DNA of 64,000 bases from Lutraria lutraria (Eukaryota > Mollusca > Bivalvia > Venerida > Mactridae), in contig OZ026844.1 of NCBI GenBank assembly GCA_964023205.1, positions 8,160,416 to 8,224,415 on the forward strand. Direction: 5' to 3'. Both the position numbers and the translations under genes were made by a program. The number at the start of each line of letters is the position of its first letter. Within the stretch, counting starts at the first letter, position 1. The notes under the pieces are model-generated. The model worked only from the letters and a program-made list of their open reading frames with translations. It did no database searches and had not been told where the DNA came from. Shown piece after piece: positions 27,001 through 42,000 of the stretch.

Positions 27001-30000
27001 TAGTTGGCATCAATACAAGTAATATGCAGAGGAGCTTTTCCAGCCTTTCTGGCATCAACAGTGAACTCTGTTTGTTTACCAACAATAACACCAGTCTTCT
27101 CAAGACCTGGACCTTTAGCAATGACCTTTGAGGCATCGAAGGCAGTGGTTGCAGGTTGGATCTGGGCCATGTATGGTGCTTGTGGGATATCCTCCTCATT
27201 GCACATGATATGTACAGCATACTCTCCAGGTTGTGTAGGCCAGTATGTGACATCAGCTGATCCATCACCATTATCCTTACAGTCAATCTTAGCTTGAGAT
27301 GGTCCCTCAATGGAGAATCCTATCAAAAACAACAAATAAGTTCAATAAATAACTTACGAATAGTCCAAATATAGAAAAGACAGAAAAGCAATGCTTTGGC
27401 TTTTATTTCAAATCAGCCTGCTACACAAATGGTACTTTTATAGCAAAAGCATAATTATCATCTGCCAAAAACCAATTTTCAATCTAATTTCATGCTTATA
27501 GGCTCTTCAGGCTAACCATAAAATAAAATAAAAGAACAACAATGAACAAAAGTGCATGGTACTGTGCATTTAAAAGATAAAACATCTGATACCTGCAGAT
27601 TCTTACATACACATCCAAACACTAACATATACTTTATCAAAGTCATTGACAGCAATGTGAATATGTTCTGTACAACACTTACCAAGGGCTCCGACTTCAC
27701 CATTGGTTTCCACAGTAAAGCAAGCTGGTTGGTTAACAACTCCGCCTTCCAAACCTGGACCAAATGCAACAATCTTGGATACCTTTTCTGGTCCAACATC
27801 AACACGGAATGGACTTTTTGTAATGTGCTGGCCTCCGAATGTAATGTTAATAACATATTGACCTACTTTAGGAGGAATGTATAGACATTCGTAAACTCCT
27901 TCGTCAGTCTTTGATAGGGTTACCTTGCAGTTCAAATTAACACCACCTGAATGCAGAAATATAAACATGATTATCAGCATTATGTCAATAGGTTTTTATT
28001 AATAATGGATTAAATCTATGATAGACATACAGATTGTATACATTCAGAATTAAACCAAGACTTTGAAGTTATGATTCAGTGAGCATTTACATGTTTTATT
28101 TATTTAAGTTTAATGCTGTTTTTCAACCATCTGTTAGTAACTGTTATATACGGCAGCCAAATCACCGAACAAGTTTTCCTGGACAGTATTCTAACCAGTA
28201 CTAACATACTTCCATTGGGACATTTTTGTCAATTTTAAATAGAAGAGTATGTACTGTCGCATTTGAGAATCAAACCCAGATCGCCGGATTACAAATCCAG
28301 GGCACTAACCACCGGACCATGACATCTAGGCTGAGAAACAGAAGTCAGTCTACAACCTGTATGAAACTACATGTAATAATTTAATTCTTCAAGTAAGCCA
28401 GAAAATATTTCATACCTGGGCCAATGATCTGAACTTTGACATCTCCCTTTCCAGCATCTTTAGTATGAACTTTGAACTCAGCATTTTGTTTAACTCTGAC
28501 ACCACGTGGCTGGATACCTCTACCAGTGGCATATACAGCTTTGGGGTTGATGGCGGGGCCGACATTGACTCCATATGGACTCTTGGGGATGGCACCACCA
28601 CTGAATGTGATTGAGATAGAGTGAAGTCCGACTTCAATTGCTGTGTATTCAACGAGGAAAACTCCATCTTTGTTTACTGGGTGGATTGTTGGTTTCACCT
28701 TCTCTTTGTGACCAGCTGGGTCAAGGACAGTAACCTCAACAGCACCTTTTCCAGCATCTATAAAATCAATTATCATGTGTTAAAGTTTCATTTCATATCC
28801 TTTATGTCCTTTTACAATGAATATAAGCTTTTAAATCAAAGAAAAACATTGCTCTAGCTAAATCTGACCTTGACATTCATACAGGCCAGCAAGTCAAATT
28901 ATGTTTTCAGTACTATATGTTATGATTGAGTGGTTATTTATTATACATATTGTTAAGTAAAGCAAAATGAAAAATGAAATAATAAATATCAATTCTTAGA
29001 CATACATTAGTATAATTAAAATGAACTCAGTATATAACTAGTGCACTAATTACCTACTGGAAGCATAATGAATTGCAAGATACATAAATGATGGCAAATA
29101 TGTACATGTTTACTAAAGCCCAAAATGAAAATATAGTTGTAACATTTGAAGAATATTCTGAAGCTGAATTGAAAGAAGTATTAAGATAAGCATTTATTTT
29201 AGTCATCTGTAGATCTGAAACAGGACATGTTGTTTACATCTGTGAACAAAAATAGCCAATGGTGAATATTGCTTCACAATGGTTATATAACACAATACTT
29301 GGTATCTTGTTAGAAAGCCAGAGATAATGAAATTAATGACAATGGGGCATGCAAACATGAGTAGTATATCACTACATTGTTTTGATACATAAAGGAAGAA
29401 ATATCATATTCCTGGTACAGTCTATATTGTGTTGGCAGCCACCTCCAAATAAAGGCCACCCCGAAAATAAAGGTATTTTTTTATAAACCATCATTTATTA
29501 TCTAGAACAAAATTACCTACAAATAAAGGCCACCTGTCAATAAAGACCACATTTTGTCTTTCCCATAGGTGGCCTTTGTTCACAGGTTTGACCGTATATG
29601 TTATGTTGATATACTATATCTTATATTATCTTATATTCACTGTTGTGTTGTTGTCTTTATATTCTCATAACATATTTAGTACCAGCAACATTTTTTTCTA
29701 GCAAGAGATACAGTTCCTATTTTCTATGAAAATTGAAGAACAGTGCTCAACTTTTAAAAAATATATACTTATTATTTAAACAAAACAAAGTGTATCTTCA
29801 AACAAACAAACAAACAAAAGGAAAGACTTTAAATTCGCACTCCCTCCAGAGTTTGGAAATTAATTGGGTGGTTGTTATTTATAAAGATATATATTTACAA
29901 GAAAAAACACAACAAATAGCCTGTATGGAATATCAGCTTTGTAGTCATCATCAGATCGTGTGTATCACATGATCACAGACAATGATGACATCATCATTAT

Positions 30001-33000
30001 TGGGATTCAGGTTGTTGAGTAATAATGCAACATGGGTGAAATCAGGCTGTGAGTGATACAATAGTTACAAAATAAACTGAAACGAAGCGTGAACATAACA
30101 AAACAAATGGGAATCTTCAACTAAAATGAAGGCAAGGAATGTCTTGGGTATATAATGGTTAACTGGCCATTAATTTGCTAACCTCAATTCAGAAAACATT
30201 CTTCAAGTAAAGATTATTTTTTAAATATCAAAACAATTTTAAAACCTTTTACTTCAAGAATTTCTGGAGACAGAATTTTAAACTTAATCTAATTTAATAA
30301 TTAACTTAACTGACAAAAATTACCTTAATATATGATATTTTTGCTTGAAATCTGCATGATATAAATTTAAAATTCATGAACCGAAATCTATCTAAGTCCA
30401 TGTTACTGAATAACATGACCAATAAAGTCGAGCAATAATGAATGTTTTCCAAATAAAAGTCGATATGTTAATTACAACAGTGGTGTGTTCTGGAGTAATG
30501 ATATCACTCTAAGCTACATAACATTCTTACCAGAAGTATTTGGCAATTTACTTGTTGGCAATTTACCCTTGACTGGTGGACCTGATGATATTTATTTCAA
30601 TAAACATAACAATGATGTTATAAGTCACACAAACAATCACTAAGAACTATAGCTTTGTTAGTAAATGACCACTACACTAACATTAAATTTCCTCAGATTT
30701 TAAAACTGATGAATGATTTTAACCAGGTTTTTCGCACTAATTATAACATTAGACACCATAATTATATAGTTAGCTGAATTTTTCATACGCCTGACTTCGG
30801 TCTGTTTTCTAACATGGTTCCTTATATTGATAGTTTACCGAGACTGGTTCCCGGCACGTCAATTTCATTCTATCTTATACTGGTTTATGTAGTGGTCATC
30901 AAAATACTGAAGTTATATTCCCTTTTCAAATTTATTATATTTATTATTAATAATGAAAAGTTGAATATAATGATATAGAAGCTATCTAAAGGATTTATAA
31001 TGAAAATATAACAAATCTATCATCAGCTGTTTTACTAATACTTGTCACCTTAGTACAAAATAAAACTGAAAATTCAAAATTAGTGTTTTTTTGGGGGACT
31101 GATTTGGGGCTGAAATTTGGCCCTATCCCCTGTCTGAAAAGTATGTTTTTCTTCAAAATTCATTAAAAAAATCCCCTTCAGTAGAATTTCAATTTTCTTG
31201 AAAACATTTTAGGTAAAAAAGATCATGAATTGACCTGTAGACGAGCTCTTTGACTGTGATCTTTAAGGCAATAATTTATTGGTAATTTGATCATTTTTAC
31301 CCTTTCTAAGGACCCGCCACATTTCCCTAGAAGGTGGAAAAAAGTACTGAAAATACTGCACTGCTACACAACCAACGACGTGGAAGTCGAATTGTAAAAA
31401 GAGACAAAAAAAAACTGAATACGCTACGGCGAGGTATTGCCATTACGAACAGGCTAAATTCTTATAATCTTGTAACTGGGTCTCTTTTTGTACCAAGATG
31501 ACAATAAAACAGTTCAAATAAACAAGATGCACAATGTATGATGTCTTAGAATTCTCGTTTCCTAACATGCTGTAGATGCAAGTCTATAATTAACAGGAGC
31601 CATGATGATGAAATCTAATCTATAGGTACTGCTATATGTCATTCACGGTTCAAACCATCCTAACCAGCATCTATAAAATCCTCCAGTAACCAACAACGAT
31701 GATAATTCAAATATGAAACATCCGTGTAATAAACATTAAAGTCACTAAAGCTATTAATATTAAATCAACATAAGTTATTTGATGTACAAATGTAAAATTA
31801 CTGCAACCATTCTTTTTTTACTTTCTGTACAAAAATTGATATGTCAGTTAATATTTTTTTCATTTCTTTATATCTGCTATTTCAATCCCATTAAACATCT
31901 AAATATCATAATTCGATCCAATCCAGACTGCATTAACACTACTAGTTAAGCATCAAACGTAAGACTTTGTTTTAACTTATGTCAAGACTTGATTTCATAC
32001 CTTTTGTGAATACTTCGAAGTGAGTCTTCTTTCCAACAATGACACCAGACTTCTCCAAACCTGGACCACTGGCTGTGGCCTTGCTGGGATCACCGGCGGC
32101 GCCCTCTACCAGAACCTTGTATGGTGACCTAGCAATTTCTTTTTCGCTCCATTTGACAATAACACGGTACTCGCCTTCCATTTGTGGCATGTAAGAGCAG
32201 GAGTATGTCATCTTTTTATCTTTGTTGAAAACACAGTCACACTGAAAATTATAAAAACAATATATATTTACCATTCTAACCTTTATCTTACAAAACTATC
32301 AATAAAAAAAAATTCAAACATCAAAAAATCTAAGTTTACCTGTATATTATTTGTTATACACCTTCATGTAAAATATGAAACCAATCCATAAAATTATTTT
32401 TTGAGTTATCGCTTGGATACAAAATTTGAACCAACAGACGGACAGGGTAACACTTTAAAGCTCTTCCACCATTTCGAATGGCGGAGGCATAAAAGGGTCA
32501 GCAACCATACTTACTTTAGCGGGTTTTCCTTTAGGATCCAAAACCAAAACTTCAAGGCTTCCTTGGCCAGCACTGAATGATTCTACAGTGAATTTGGCGA
32601 GTTGTCCAACACGGTTACCTTTAGGTTCAATACCTGGACCAAAGGCACGCACTTTACCAGCATTGACACGGGGTCTAAGTGGAGCACCTGGCTTTAATTT
32701 GGCTTGTGGGAACTGAGAAAGGTAGGTCATCATACTAAGATCGTCCACCTTGGGGTTGGTCATTTCTTCTGGCTGGATCAACTGTAAATAGAACAATAAC
32801 ATTAATTAGCAATTTTAATTGTTTGTTTCATCGGGTTTTACACCCCTTTTCAACAGTCAGAGTCATATGAGGCAGACAGTTCACCTAACCATCGTTCCTG
32901 GGAAGAACCAGTACTAGACTCCAATCCTCTGTAAGCAACTGCCTACTTTCTAACATACAGAGACATGGTCAGTAGCTGGGCTCAAACTCACGACCCTCTA

Positions 33001-36000
33001 TAAGTGAGAGGTTTCAGTGATTTGACCTCAGCAACTTTAACCACTCAACCATGGAGGTGGGTCAGTCATTTTAAGGAACTGTACATAGAAACATGTTATG
33101 ATTTAATGTCCCATGCCATGGCAGTAATCAATTAAAACAGATTATGACATCATATTAGTTATCTAACAACATAGGATCATTCATGCCAGTATAGTTCTTC
33201 ATACTTTATCAAGCCACTATTACAAGTGTTTGGCCACATAATCTTTGTAAAAACGTAGCTGAACATCAATTTAACAAAAGGCAAAAACTAACTAAATTTG
33301 TACTTATAAAATATAACAAAAATTATTTCACAATTAAGCATGGTCCCTTAATAATGATTTTAATCTCATACAAGTACAAATAATTCCTCACCCCAGTGGC
33401 CCCTTCTGGCCCTTTATCTTCCATATTTTAAAAAATCACAGCACAGCACAAGTTCGAATTATGAATCACAAACCCTTAATCCATTAAAAATCTTTTTGAG
33501 TAAATTCAAGTTACAATAAAAGTCTGTAGGTGCATTATATTCATGCATAGAATTCTTAATCACACATGACTTAACCCACTTCACGGATTGAGTCCTTATA
33601 AGAAATGAGCCAACAAAACTCAATCAAACAAACACAAACTAAGATATACCCAGCATTTGTGAACAACGAAGTGTTATTTATCAATAAAATTGACAGATTT
33701 TGGACATTTTATTCACATAAATTGTAAAATGTATTGAAATATCAATGCCATTAAAAAATCACACAAAGATAGCAAAAATCTACTATTTTGTTACATGACA
33801 CCAGCACTTTAACATAGATAAAGGATTATATACAAATAGACTTATCCCAACTCATGAAATTTTTTTTTTTAACTATTTAAAGCATGGTTAACTCAAAATA
33901 AAAACGAAGACATTGGTACTGGTAAATAAATTTTTGATTTATTAGTATGCATAGAATATCAAAACCAGGTCGATATTTATTTAGCAAAGAAAGTTATCTT
34001 AAATATCTTGAGGTCGTACATTAAATTTAACAGAAAGTAAACAATAGCATACTATAAAATCCTATAGGTTATAAAATCTATCATATATATATATAGTTAT
34101 ACGTTCTATAATAGTAAGGGAAAGCACTGACCAGGTATAGTTCTACATGTATACATTTTGTATTTTATGTACACAATCAATGGTAATTAAAGGGAGATAA
34201 TTTGTAAGTGACTGAAAAGCAATTGAACTAAGGGAGGTAATCATAGAGCACAAAGTGAAATAATGACATACCATTTAAGCCCCTTTAACAAATTTGATAC
34301 GTACTAAACAAACTTTTGCTGTTTATCCCCCCCCCCTGAATTTTTTATTAAAAATGCATGGCAACATAAAGCATTATAGTCCAATACCTGTCAATTATTA
34401 AACCATATCGCAAGGGAATCTTACCAGTAAGATATAAGACAGAAACATTGGAATGTGAATCAAACTCCATACATACAAACTGACATTATCTGTCAGAATG
34501 TCGTCTCCGCAACAAATCACAAATTAGCCAACGCAGCATAATATTCATAGAGAAGTATTTGTTTTGTTCATTTTATTTTGTACCTTAGCAACCGATAGAA
34601 AAAAACTTTCAACAGGTGCTGCACTATGTATATTAGGAATAGACTCATTCTTAATATACTGATCTATAGGTATACATAGAATCAATTTGTTTTTTACATC
34701 AGTGTCTACGTCAATGTAGTCGTTATCTTGAAATGAATTGAAACCCACATGCTATAAAAAGTAAATAATTTTTTTGTTCTGAATCTCAAAAAAAGAACCT
34801 AAAGTGAATATCAACCATGTTTTAGTTATATAAATATTTGCCAAAACAAATTTATGAAGAAAGGTATGATGTAATACTAGACTTTTAAGAGACCAATAAA
34901 CAAAATTAAATGACAGTACTTAATGGTAGAAAACCTGGCACTTACAAATTTCTCGCATGGACACCTATCAATAAATTATCATATTTTGACAATAAATCAA
35001 TATAAATCAATTAAAGTATTGTATTACGATTCTAGCCATCTTCTAGAATACGAGGCCAAAGCGTATGATACAATACAAAAGTGTACACAGAGAATAAAAA
35101 ACAAGAGAGCCGTAAGTGGTGCCAACGCTCATCTGTGCACCGCCTCAGTGAGATCTATCCACCTAATGAAGTCTCATGTTGCTACCACATAGTTCCTGAG
35201 TTATGAGGAACATTAAAGTTTTTGAACAGAGGAAGACGCAGACCACACAGTAATCACAATAGCTTGACTTTTTCTTCGAAAACAGCCAAGCTAAAAATCA
35301 AAATAACCCAAGATATCATCTAAAGTTCCAGTAAGGATGTATAGATTTTTACATCTGATTTTTACACTAACTGCACATTGGAAACATGTGCTGGCTCCCA
35401 GCCATATGTTACAAAGCAATCTTATTAGCAAACATTTACCAACAATATTATTTTTGCAAGATACTGATCAAGCCGGTACCATGCACTGCATGTTGGGAAA
35501 AAAAACAATAACAAAGCATTCCGGAAAAGCCAGCATAGAATCCAAATATAATTACAGCACACCACCATCAATTAATACTTAAACAATATAACTTCTGAAG
35601 GTTCGAAAGCATAATAAAAGAGACGAGGGGGAGTTCAAAGGTTCTGGGAGTGAATTGTTACTGCATTATCACATTCGTAACTCCCACAGCAGCCGTTAAC
35701 ATTATCACCAGTCATGAGTCTTTTTTAACATTGAACATAATCAAGCCATCATTTATGTTAATATTTTGCCTGAAGATTGTGTGTTCAATATTCCTATTAC
35801 CGAACAAACAGACTGGACCACAAAATATACATACAATGTGTTTTACAATTTATAGACATGAACTCACATTTTACAGTTCACATGCAAAAGAAAGGTGCGC
35901 CAGGGAAGAATTAAACATAAATTAATGATTACAAGCCAAAGAATTATCTGTCCAAAAACAGAAACACCAAAAATGGAAACACCACGCCAGCAGACATAAC

Positions 36001-39000
36001 ATAATACTATGTTTTAATACATGAGGACAGAGTACAGTAGCTACAACATGTCAGATTTACAGAAAACAGAGGTGCTGACAAATGGAAATTACGATTTAAT
36101 CTGCAGACTTCATCTTCAATTTTGGCCTTGATCAAAATTCCTTTATGATATAAGAATTACAGCAGGAAGCAATTACATCAAAAAATCTTCAGTGTTTTCA
36201 GTGAATCAGGTTGTATTTCCAGAATATACTATGGTAGAATGCCAAACACATGCGTATGCAATTATATTGAATGCTTCTCAGCGCACAAGTAGCATAACTA
36301 AGCACCAAACACCCAAGGTTTCTGATTGATAAACAATGACAAGTATTTGGGATGTCGAGAGATAACAGTTTCAGGACGAAACAATGTGCCAACAGCAGAA
36401 ACACTTTCTTTCCCATTCTGCAGCAAATTAAACCAATATTACGCTTAAGCATTAATCCTTGAGATGCTGATATTAGACAATATATGGCGGCTTCTTTGGT
36501 TAATAATAAAACCTAACCACAAATCATAAAATATAACCCATAAAGCATAATGGTCTAACCATTGAAGTGATTTCATATTATGAATCAGAATGCTGAAGAA
36601 ACAATAGACTTGATCAACATCTGGGACAAGAACATTAATGTTTGCTTTGGCATCGAATTTGATAAACTTACGGTACTGTACATTACATAAAGCAACATAC
36701 TAGTATTTTGCTTCCTGCAACACTATAGAAAATCTTACAAGAACTAAAGCTATGGAGTACTGGCATGCTTTTCTCAAGAATATAAGAATTCAACCAATTT
36801 TCATGACTAAAACACAGCAACCAGATGGAGAAAAAAAACAAGGGAAAGGAACATCTGCCAGACCGATACAGTCAGCTTCCAATCCAACCATTGCTAACAT
36901 CCTGGGTGCATATCTGCACATACAAACATCTGACCTTAGTGCAGAACAGACAGAAACAGGTGTATCATGCCAATTAGCAAACATATACATCTCTCATGAC
37001 CAGCTACGAATGACCCTTAATATTGAGTTAACTTATCAAGATGAGACAAGCAGCTGTAAATAATTGCACCCTAATATCAAGGACGAAATCAAGACCAACA
37101 TATCGGTAAATAACAACCTTTCAACACCTTTATCCAAAGATGTAACTTAATCAACATTTCCATTATATTTTTTTCAACACAGATATGAATCGATGTCTGC
37201 TAATGTAGAATGGGTAGTGCCGGCGGGAATTGCATTTTTTAAAAAAGAAAAATAGTGCTATTAATGAAAAAACACATTAAGTTACGTAAGTACCTGGTAG
37301 AACAATTATTTTCGAATCACCTCTGACTAGCGAAATTAATGATCTTAAACACAAAGCGATAGATCAAACAGTCTGCATGACCTGAAATATCAGGTGGCAT
37401 AGTTTCATCACAATTACCATCTTAACAAAATTCTCTTTAATATTTTCACCATACGTCCTCCCTACACCTTTGAAATGAAGCACAACTCAAGTAATTGATC
37501 ATTAAAGCATCTGATATTTGGCTTCCACAGATTTACTTTTATTCTCCAAAGCCATTCTATATGTACCCTGTGTCTTGAACAAGTTTCAGAAAACTTGGAT
37601 CCAATGATAACATTAAAGGTCAATAGATGATAGCCCAGTATGAGAGACATGAATGCAAGTTAAAACATTAAAGGTGCATGTACTGTAATTACTCATGAAA
37701 ATAAGCGCAATAATAGATAATGTTAACAAAAACTATTCACTGAAAACTAGCGCTGCTTTACAGGACTTGGGCTTATAAAGGTACATCACAGAATCAAGAT
37801 GTATGTATGGATGGTAGAGAGAAACTCCAGCCAGACAGTTCACTACCTTGAAATCATGTATACAATCTCTTACCTGTGTAAGATATCATCATATAAAAAT
37901 AAGATCTAATCATTTATAGGAGAGGAAATACCTGAATAAAAACTTCTGACTACAGAAAGATATGTTAGAGATCTCCATAAACTATATCAAAATTCATTAC
38001 AAGCAAGTTCATTGAACGCCTAGTATTAAGCTAATTAATGAGTGGTTAAACCCAATTATGTTTGCTTTTTAAGTGCATTAATACATTTACACTCATTTAT
38101 GCTATTAGTAAAGGCAACGGATGGGAGGTTAATAGTCAAACCTGTGTTAGCAGCCACCTCCGAATGAAGGCCACCCTGTGAATGAAGGCCATTCTTCTAA
38201 AAACTGTCATTGTTAATTTATATCAAAATGACCTCTGAATAAATGGCACCTTTCAATAAAGGCCATATTTTGTCTTTCCCAGGGGTGGCCTTTGTTTGCA
38301 GGTTTGACAGTACATTGAAGAACTGCTGCAGTACTTGAAGCCTGATGTTGAGTTTACCCAAGCCATCTATAACCTAAGACAACTGATGATTACCTGAACT
38401 CCAATTGTAAGCCACCTTTTAATTAACTACACAGCAGCTGATAGTGCAACAAACTAACTTTCACTAAGGCAGGTATACCACTGTTAGATACATTAACCAA
38501 ATTATATGAACACTTTACAAAACTTGGGAAAATAAATTCTTGATACTAGAAACGAATAGTCAGCAAATTGGATCTTTTTTAAAGACAATTCAACAATTGT
38601 AATTTGAAGAATTCAGCGAGCAGATATTGGTATACCACAAGATGCTTACAGCGATTGTCTACACTTGGTTTGTAGACTTCAAATTAAGTGAAAAAACAAC
38701 TTAACTACTTGATATAACAAAAGTTAATAAGGTAGAGGACAGGTTACCTACTAATGTGTATCTTAAACCCCCAACAGGGATATAAAAGGCAGGTAATGGC
38801 TGGTGGGTGGTTTCCCTTGATTTTCAAACTGTTTTCAGCTCAGGGAGAGATTTTTTTTTAAAAACTGATATTAAATGGTGTTTTAATCGCTGAAATATAT
38901 TCTGATTGAAGCAAAATTATTCTTTTATCAGTCCAGATAAGAAACTTCAAAATATATGAAGATTTAGGTTCTTATATTTTCAAAACAATTTATAACAGAA

Positions 39001-42000
39001 ATTCAAATTTGAATTAGAGGGAGGAGTTTATATGTTTTAAACTCATCGGCTGCTTCACCTATTTATAGATTCAGTAAAGTTAGTCAGCATTCACTGTATG
39101 TCTATCACTGATAAAACAATGTAGAGAGAGAGTTAATTTGCTCTTTAAAATATTTGAATTACCTCCCTTATGTTGATTTGTATTATTTTTAAATTATGAG
39201 CTGGTAAACAACACAGGTAACACACAGACAATACTGTTGTAGCCATGTGGTATATTGTATTATAAATTGGCTGGGACATTCACCAGCCCGATCAGCTCAG
39301 TTGGTATAGCATCTGACTTGCAAGCAGGAGTCATGGGTTCGAGCCCTGCATTGGGTACATTTTTTTCCTCCTCCTATTACACTGCATCTATCATGACCTT
39401 ATTTAACCCACAATATAAATAATTACCATAGGCAAGAGTAACAAATATGGAATGTATAAAGGTATGATTAATTAGAAAAATATTTCAGTTAATATTAGGT
39501 ACAAGTATGTCCAGATGGTACTTGAGAAATGCCAGAAACATCTACAGACAAGATAACCACACAGAGCACAAAGGTGATTGGTTGCTGACATTATACAGCA
39601 TTTACAACTGTCTAAAGATAAAAATATAATAAACCAATCATAATGCCTCTTTCATCAAACAGAATTCTCATTAAGATGCCAATTCAGTAGGTGTTGATGT
39701 TTCAAGGCATCTGATTGGTCAAACTATTAACACACCCATGACCTTAAAATCTGAGGTCAAGAAGCAATTTCAAAACATTGTAATCTATGTTAAACCTGTG
39801 CTGATGTGTACTATCAATCATTCTGTAAGTTTATACTAACATACTACCTGGATAAATTTGCAATAAAAGTCAGCTTGATAATCCTGATATTGAATATGAT
39901 ATATTTTATGATCATCTTGAACATATAAGTGATGAGGCAGACATAGATGACGGTGATAAAATCTAACAACAATTTACACCAGTTTTTCTTGAAAACAAAT
40001 TTTCTAGATGTTTGAAAAATGTTCACATCAAAACTTATGGTGATGTTTATTGTTTCAAACTTAAATGATAAACTGATAGCTAAGTGCCTTGGACGATTCG
40101 TTTTATTCAGAAAGATGATCGATGCACCTTTACAAGTGATATTCGGTGTATTATTAAACTACGATAATGGAGACACTAACTCATACTTATAGTGCTCGCC
40201 CCACTGTCTTATCCAATCAGTGACAAGGATTTTGAGATTTTTGGCTTTCTTATCGTAATAGAATATAAAACCTTTCTAACTTCAGAGTTTTGAAGAATGA
40301 CTTAGTACAGTACATACAGCACATGCGAGCACTTAGATGGTTAGAATGCATCTCTGGGTGCTCTTCATAACAGGACAGCTAAAGTCGATACCACTTATTT
40401 TCAAAGAACACCAAAATATTCTCTCTAACCTATACTCAGATGTTGAAAGACACATGGTACGGCATGAAAGGTATCACATCACCGTAAAATAACCACAGGA
40501 AGATGTTAACTCTTATCTTACATTGAGTTCTAAATCAGCAAGGACCTGGGGAACAGAAATGTGGAGAATCTAAACTATTTACAAGGTGTGTACTATATAA
40601 AAGATCTTGTTTTTCTTTAGCAATGATGGATGTTGTATTAAATCTGTTTTAAAAATGGACTCTCAAGCGTAACAACTATAAAACAAGATTTTATTTAATC
40701 AACTTTTCATTATGCATTAAATGACTTGTATAATATGTACATATAGGACAACATACCAGGGATTCATAATGCATATAGTAAATGATTCATTGTATAGCAT
40801 AATATATACGGTACGTACATAAGGTATATATACATCAAACCTGTTATTTGTGACTAGTGGGCAATTAATGTAACAGGTTTAAAATACACATCATGGATTT
40901 TTATCATGTCTCGATCAGCAGTCCGTGAAATGTTTGGGTTTAAAATCGAAAAGAATAACTTATTTACAACTCTTCAATTACATGTTCAACTCAGTTATTA
41001 TTTTGACACAAAACTGCCGGGACGTCCGAGACACATCAAGACATCTGTGACACATCACATTCTGACTACAACCATTTTTTTGTTTGACCTTGAACTTTTG
41101 CTATGATGTGGAAATATTTTAGAGTCAAGATGAAGAGGATGTCTAGACAATAGCAAAATAAAACATGAACACAGGCAAACCTGTGAACAAAGGCCACCCT
41201 TGGGAAAGACAAAAATATGGCCTTTATTGACAAGTGGCCTTTTTGGAGGTCATTTTGTTCTTAATAATAAATGACAGTTTTAAAAGGATGGCTTTTATTC
41301 ACAGTGTGGCCTTTATTCACAGGATGGCCTTTATTTGGAGGTGGTAGCCAACACAGGCTTGACTGTATTTGACTGCATTTATAAATACCTAGTTAATAGT
41401 TGGTTTATTCAATCAAGAAATTAAATTCAAAGTTTAAAAGCACTTAACATTTACATGAGTAAACACAAAACAACCGGTATTCAGAACATACCTAAAGATC
41501 AGAATTATAAATTAATTGCAAACAAAATTACCCCACCCATCAATCAATCCATCAATGTATACTAAGTCGGATTTATAAAGTCTTTAAATATAATTCCTGG
41601 AGACTAACAATCTTCAAAAGCTCAGCTTCGTTGGATCAAAGATTTTCTTGAAAGCTTAGAGAATATAACCTTGAAACATGAATTCGAGGATACAAATTGT
41701 CATGATATAAATCTAGCAGAAACAAGTGCTCATGTTGTATAAGATGCATCTATCCTCAAGCATTTGATAAAATACACTTCGGGCTTATTATAAAAACATG
41801 CAGTGCATTAATTTTATGTCTATTAGAATGCTTATACGGACAGTGAATCAGATTATAAGACATGAAACAGGTATCATGACAGAAATTTGAGCCTTCAACA
41901 GGATGAAATAAAGGAATTTCTAAAACAATTGCAGTTTTCTAATGCCAGGACGAATTTTAAACAGAAGCAAGAATATACGATAGAATTTTTTTTTGTAGAA

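Larger units (their letters stand above)
28758..32000 (-). other. 3.2 kb filamin intron inside repeat 2
   Basis: Separates exons w4 and w5. It contains one MITE copy (29416-29597), a short (caaa)n stretch near 29803-29819 and the candidate microexon at 30531-30581. The remainder is AT-rich with nothing else I can name. Confidence 0.85.

Noticed and set aside
36752..37063. 103-codon plus-strand open frame in the CH2 intron
   Set aside because: No recognisable domain, ordinary intron composition and no splice or promoter context; long enough to arise by chance in 64 kb.
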